From positions 682,001-746,000 of the forward strand of contig CAYOLV010000001.1 of NCBI GenBank assembly GCA_964404895.1: DNA of 64,000 nt, in the 5' to 3' direction. Within the stretch, counting starts at the first letter, position 1, and every line of letters begins with the position of its first letter. Origin of the DNA: JBGSUZ01 sp964404895 (GTDB taxonomy: Bacteria; Bacillota; Clostridia; Peptostreptococcales; Acidaminobacteraceae). Of this stretch, positions 62,915 through 64,000 are shown piece by piece. The notes under the pieces are model-generated. The model was not told where the DNA came from. It saw only the letters and a program-made list of their open reading frames with translations, and made no database searches. The translations under genes were made by a program, and so were the position numbers.

Positions 62915-64000
62915 GTGATTTTTATCTCACGCTGGAAGATAAATCTATACGCACTTTGGATTACTCAAATTATTTCTATGACCAGCTTTGGTTTAGGAAT
63001 ACCCTTTATGCCATACTATATTCAAGAACTTGGCGTTACTGATCCTGCACAAGTCAAGCTTTATACAGGTCTATTAACTGCTGCGCCTGCCTTAACTATG
63101 GCAATTATGTCGCCTATATGGGGCATGGTCGCAGATAAGTTCGGTAGGAAAATGATGATTTTAAGAGCTATGTTTGCAGCGGTACTTGTCATTGGGGGCA
63201 TGGGTTTTGCACAAAATATATGGCACATTATTTTTCTAAGATTGATGCAAGGGGTCTTTACAGGCACGATTACGGCATCTTCAGCCTTTGTCGCCTCTAA
63301 TACGCCTGATGAGAAAATGTCCTTCGGATTGGGGCTAATGGCTTCTTCAACGTTTATTGGATCCTCTATTGGACCTTTAATTGGAGGGCACTTTGCAGAA
63401 GTATTTGGCTATCGCATTAGTTTTATGGCAGGCGGCGTATTAATGTTTATTGGTGGCTTGCTGGTGGTCTTCTTTGTAAAGGAAGATCCAAACACTTATG
63501 GAGAAGCCCTTCTTAAAGGAAGAACTAAATCCTCCGTTAAAGAAATCTTCACACCCTTGATTATGGTTATGTTGCTCACGATGTTTCTTCAAAGAATTGC
63601 ACGCAGCATTTTCAGTCCGTTTATGCCTCTTTATATTCAAGAAAGCATTTCTTCTATAAATGGTGCAGCGATGATTACTGGACAAATTGTGGGTTTCACT
63701 GGCTTTATGACAGCCCTAGCAGGGATTACTATCAGTCAGATAGGAGATTCTAAAAATAAGTATAAGTTGATTGTAGGTTTGACTGGAATTGGCTTAATCT
63801 TATCTATAGCAGTACAGTTCATGGACTCCTTGATGTGGTTCGGCTTAGTCTATGGTATAATGTTCTTTTTCCTTGGGGGAATTGATCCAATCATGACCTC
63901 ATTGACAGCTCAAAACACACCACCAGAACGAAGAGGAGCATTGTTTGGCTTTCAAGGTTTAGTCAGCAGTATAGGATTTATGGTTTCTCCCATGATTGGG
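62915..64000 (+). CDS. MFS multidrug exporter (MdtG/PmrA-like), truncated by window end
   Basis: Open to the last base, at least 359 residues and about 11 membrane helices. Motif A of the DHA family is GMVADKFGRKMMIL; other landmarks are RLMQGVFTGTITASSAFVAS, GSSIGPLIGGHFAEVFGYR and the mid-loop domain. It probably exports hydrophobic drugs by proton antiport. AAGGAGG (62908-62914) touches the only usable GTG (62915), leaving no spacing. The natural family start (M)SRWKINLYALW would be ATC at 62924, 9 bp after that site. Start therefore uncertain. No regulator adjoins within the window. Confidence 0.88.
   Translation, partial: MIFISRWKINLYALWITQIISMTSFGLGIPFMPYYIQELGVTDPAQVKLYTGLLTAAPALTMAIMSPIWGMVADKFGRKMMILRAMFAAVLVIGGMGFAQNIWHIIFLRLMQGVFTGTITASSAFVASNTPDEKMSFGLGLMASSTFIGSSIGPLIGGHFAEVFGYRISFMAGGVLMFIGGLLVVFFVKEDPNTYGEALLKGRTKSSVKEIFTPLIMVMLLTMFLQRIARSIFSPFMPLYIQESISSINGAAMITGQIVGFTGFMTALAGITISQIGDSKNKYKLIVGLTGIGLILSIAVQFMDSLMWFGLVYGIMFFFLGGIDPIMTSLTAQNTPPERRGALFGFQGLVSSIGFMVSPMIG

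Overview
The window reads as a chromosomal stretch of a low-GC, Gram-positive bacterium, most likely a motile anaerobe of the class Clostridia. The basis is purine-rich Shine-Dalgarno sites before nearly every gene, A/T-flanked intrinsic terminators, a T-box leader, a chemoreceptor, several c-di-GMP enzymes, lipoprotein and Sec signals of Gram-positive type, and a GAAC-N4-GTTC SOS box. Species cannot be fixed from the sequence. I see no insertion sequence, integrase, CRISPR array, rRNA or replication origin.

Layout. 1-9.5 kb: the 3' part of metH, a small membrane protein, a YdcF/SanA-like protein, a beta-lactamase-fold hydrolase, an ArAE-type exporter, FeoA, an overlapping HD-GYP/GGDEF pair, and a TipA-like MerR regulator with a classical 19-bp-spacer promoter. 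9.6-24.9 kb: a polymorphic-toxin (RHS/YD-repeat) island. It holds a secreted duplicated FN3-like protein, a full-length secreted RHS protein with its own C-terminal toxin and immunity gene, and a tail of displaced modules. These are two 5'-truncated RHS fragments with different toxins, a free GHH/HNH nuclease toxin with a SUKH immunity gene, a toxin stub with an orphan immunity gene, and two copies of an eroded unknown gene. Three of the junctions carry the same terminator hairpin. 25-36.6 kb: YgjP-like metallopeptidase, tRNA-Gly(CCC), prfC, topB, class II fructose-bisphosphate aldolase, a zinc-ribbon/S4 protein with a foldable leader, a SWIM-SNF2 helicase, an acetyltransferase and a ProXp/YbaK-type deacylase.

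36.6-47.6 kb: an OmpR-type two-component system next to tandem palindromes, a T-box-controlled glnS (specifier CAA) followed by rlmN and a HAD phosphatase, an alanine/sodium symporter, a SIMPL protein, an SDR and an O-antigen-ligase-like protein. 47.6-55 kb: a TetR-controlled HlyD/ABC/permease efflux operon, a PanE-like reductase, a second membrane diguanylate cyclase and D-serine dehydratase. 55-64 kb: a chemoreceptor with an unusual basic N-terminal tail, a DegV lipid-binding protein, an SOS-box-controlled radical-SAM/DUF4130 DNA-metabolism pair, a cold-shock protein with a long leader, typA, and the 5' part of an MFS exporter whose start codon is odd.

The main system of interest is the toxin array: one expressible secreted RHS chassis at the front, and a downstream store of alternative toxin tips, most with an intact immunity gene. 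The shared 3' RHS core and pretoxin DNA is near-identical between copies, so recombination could swap tips. Other points worth testing are the SOS-linked radical-SAM operon, the zinc-ribbon/S4 gene with mutually exclusive leader pairings, and a nested hairpin element between the T-box terminator and glnS.
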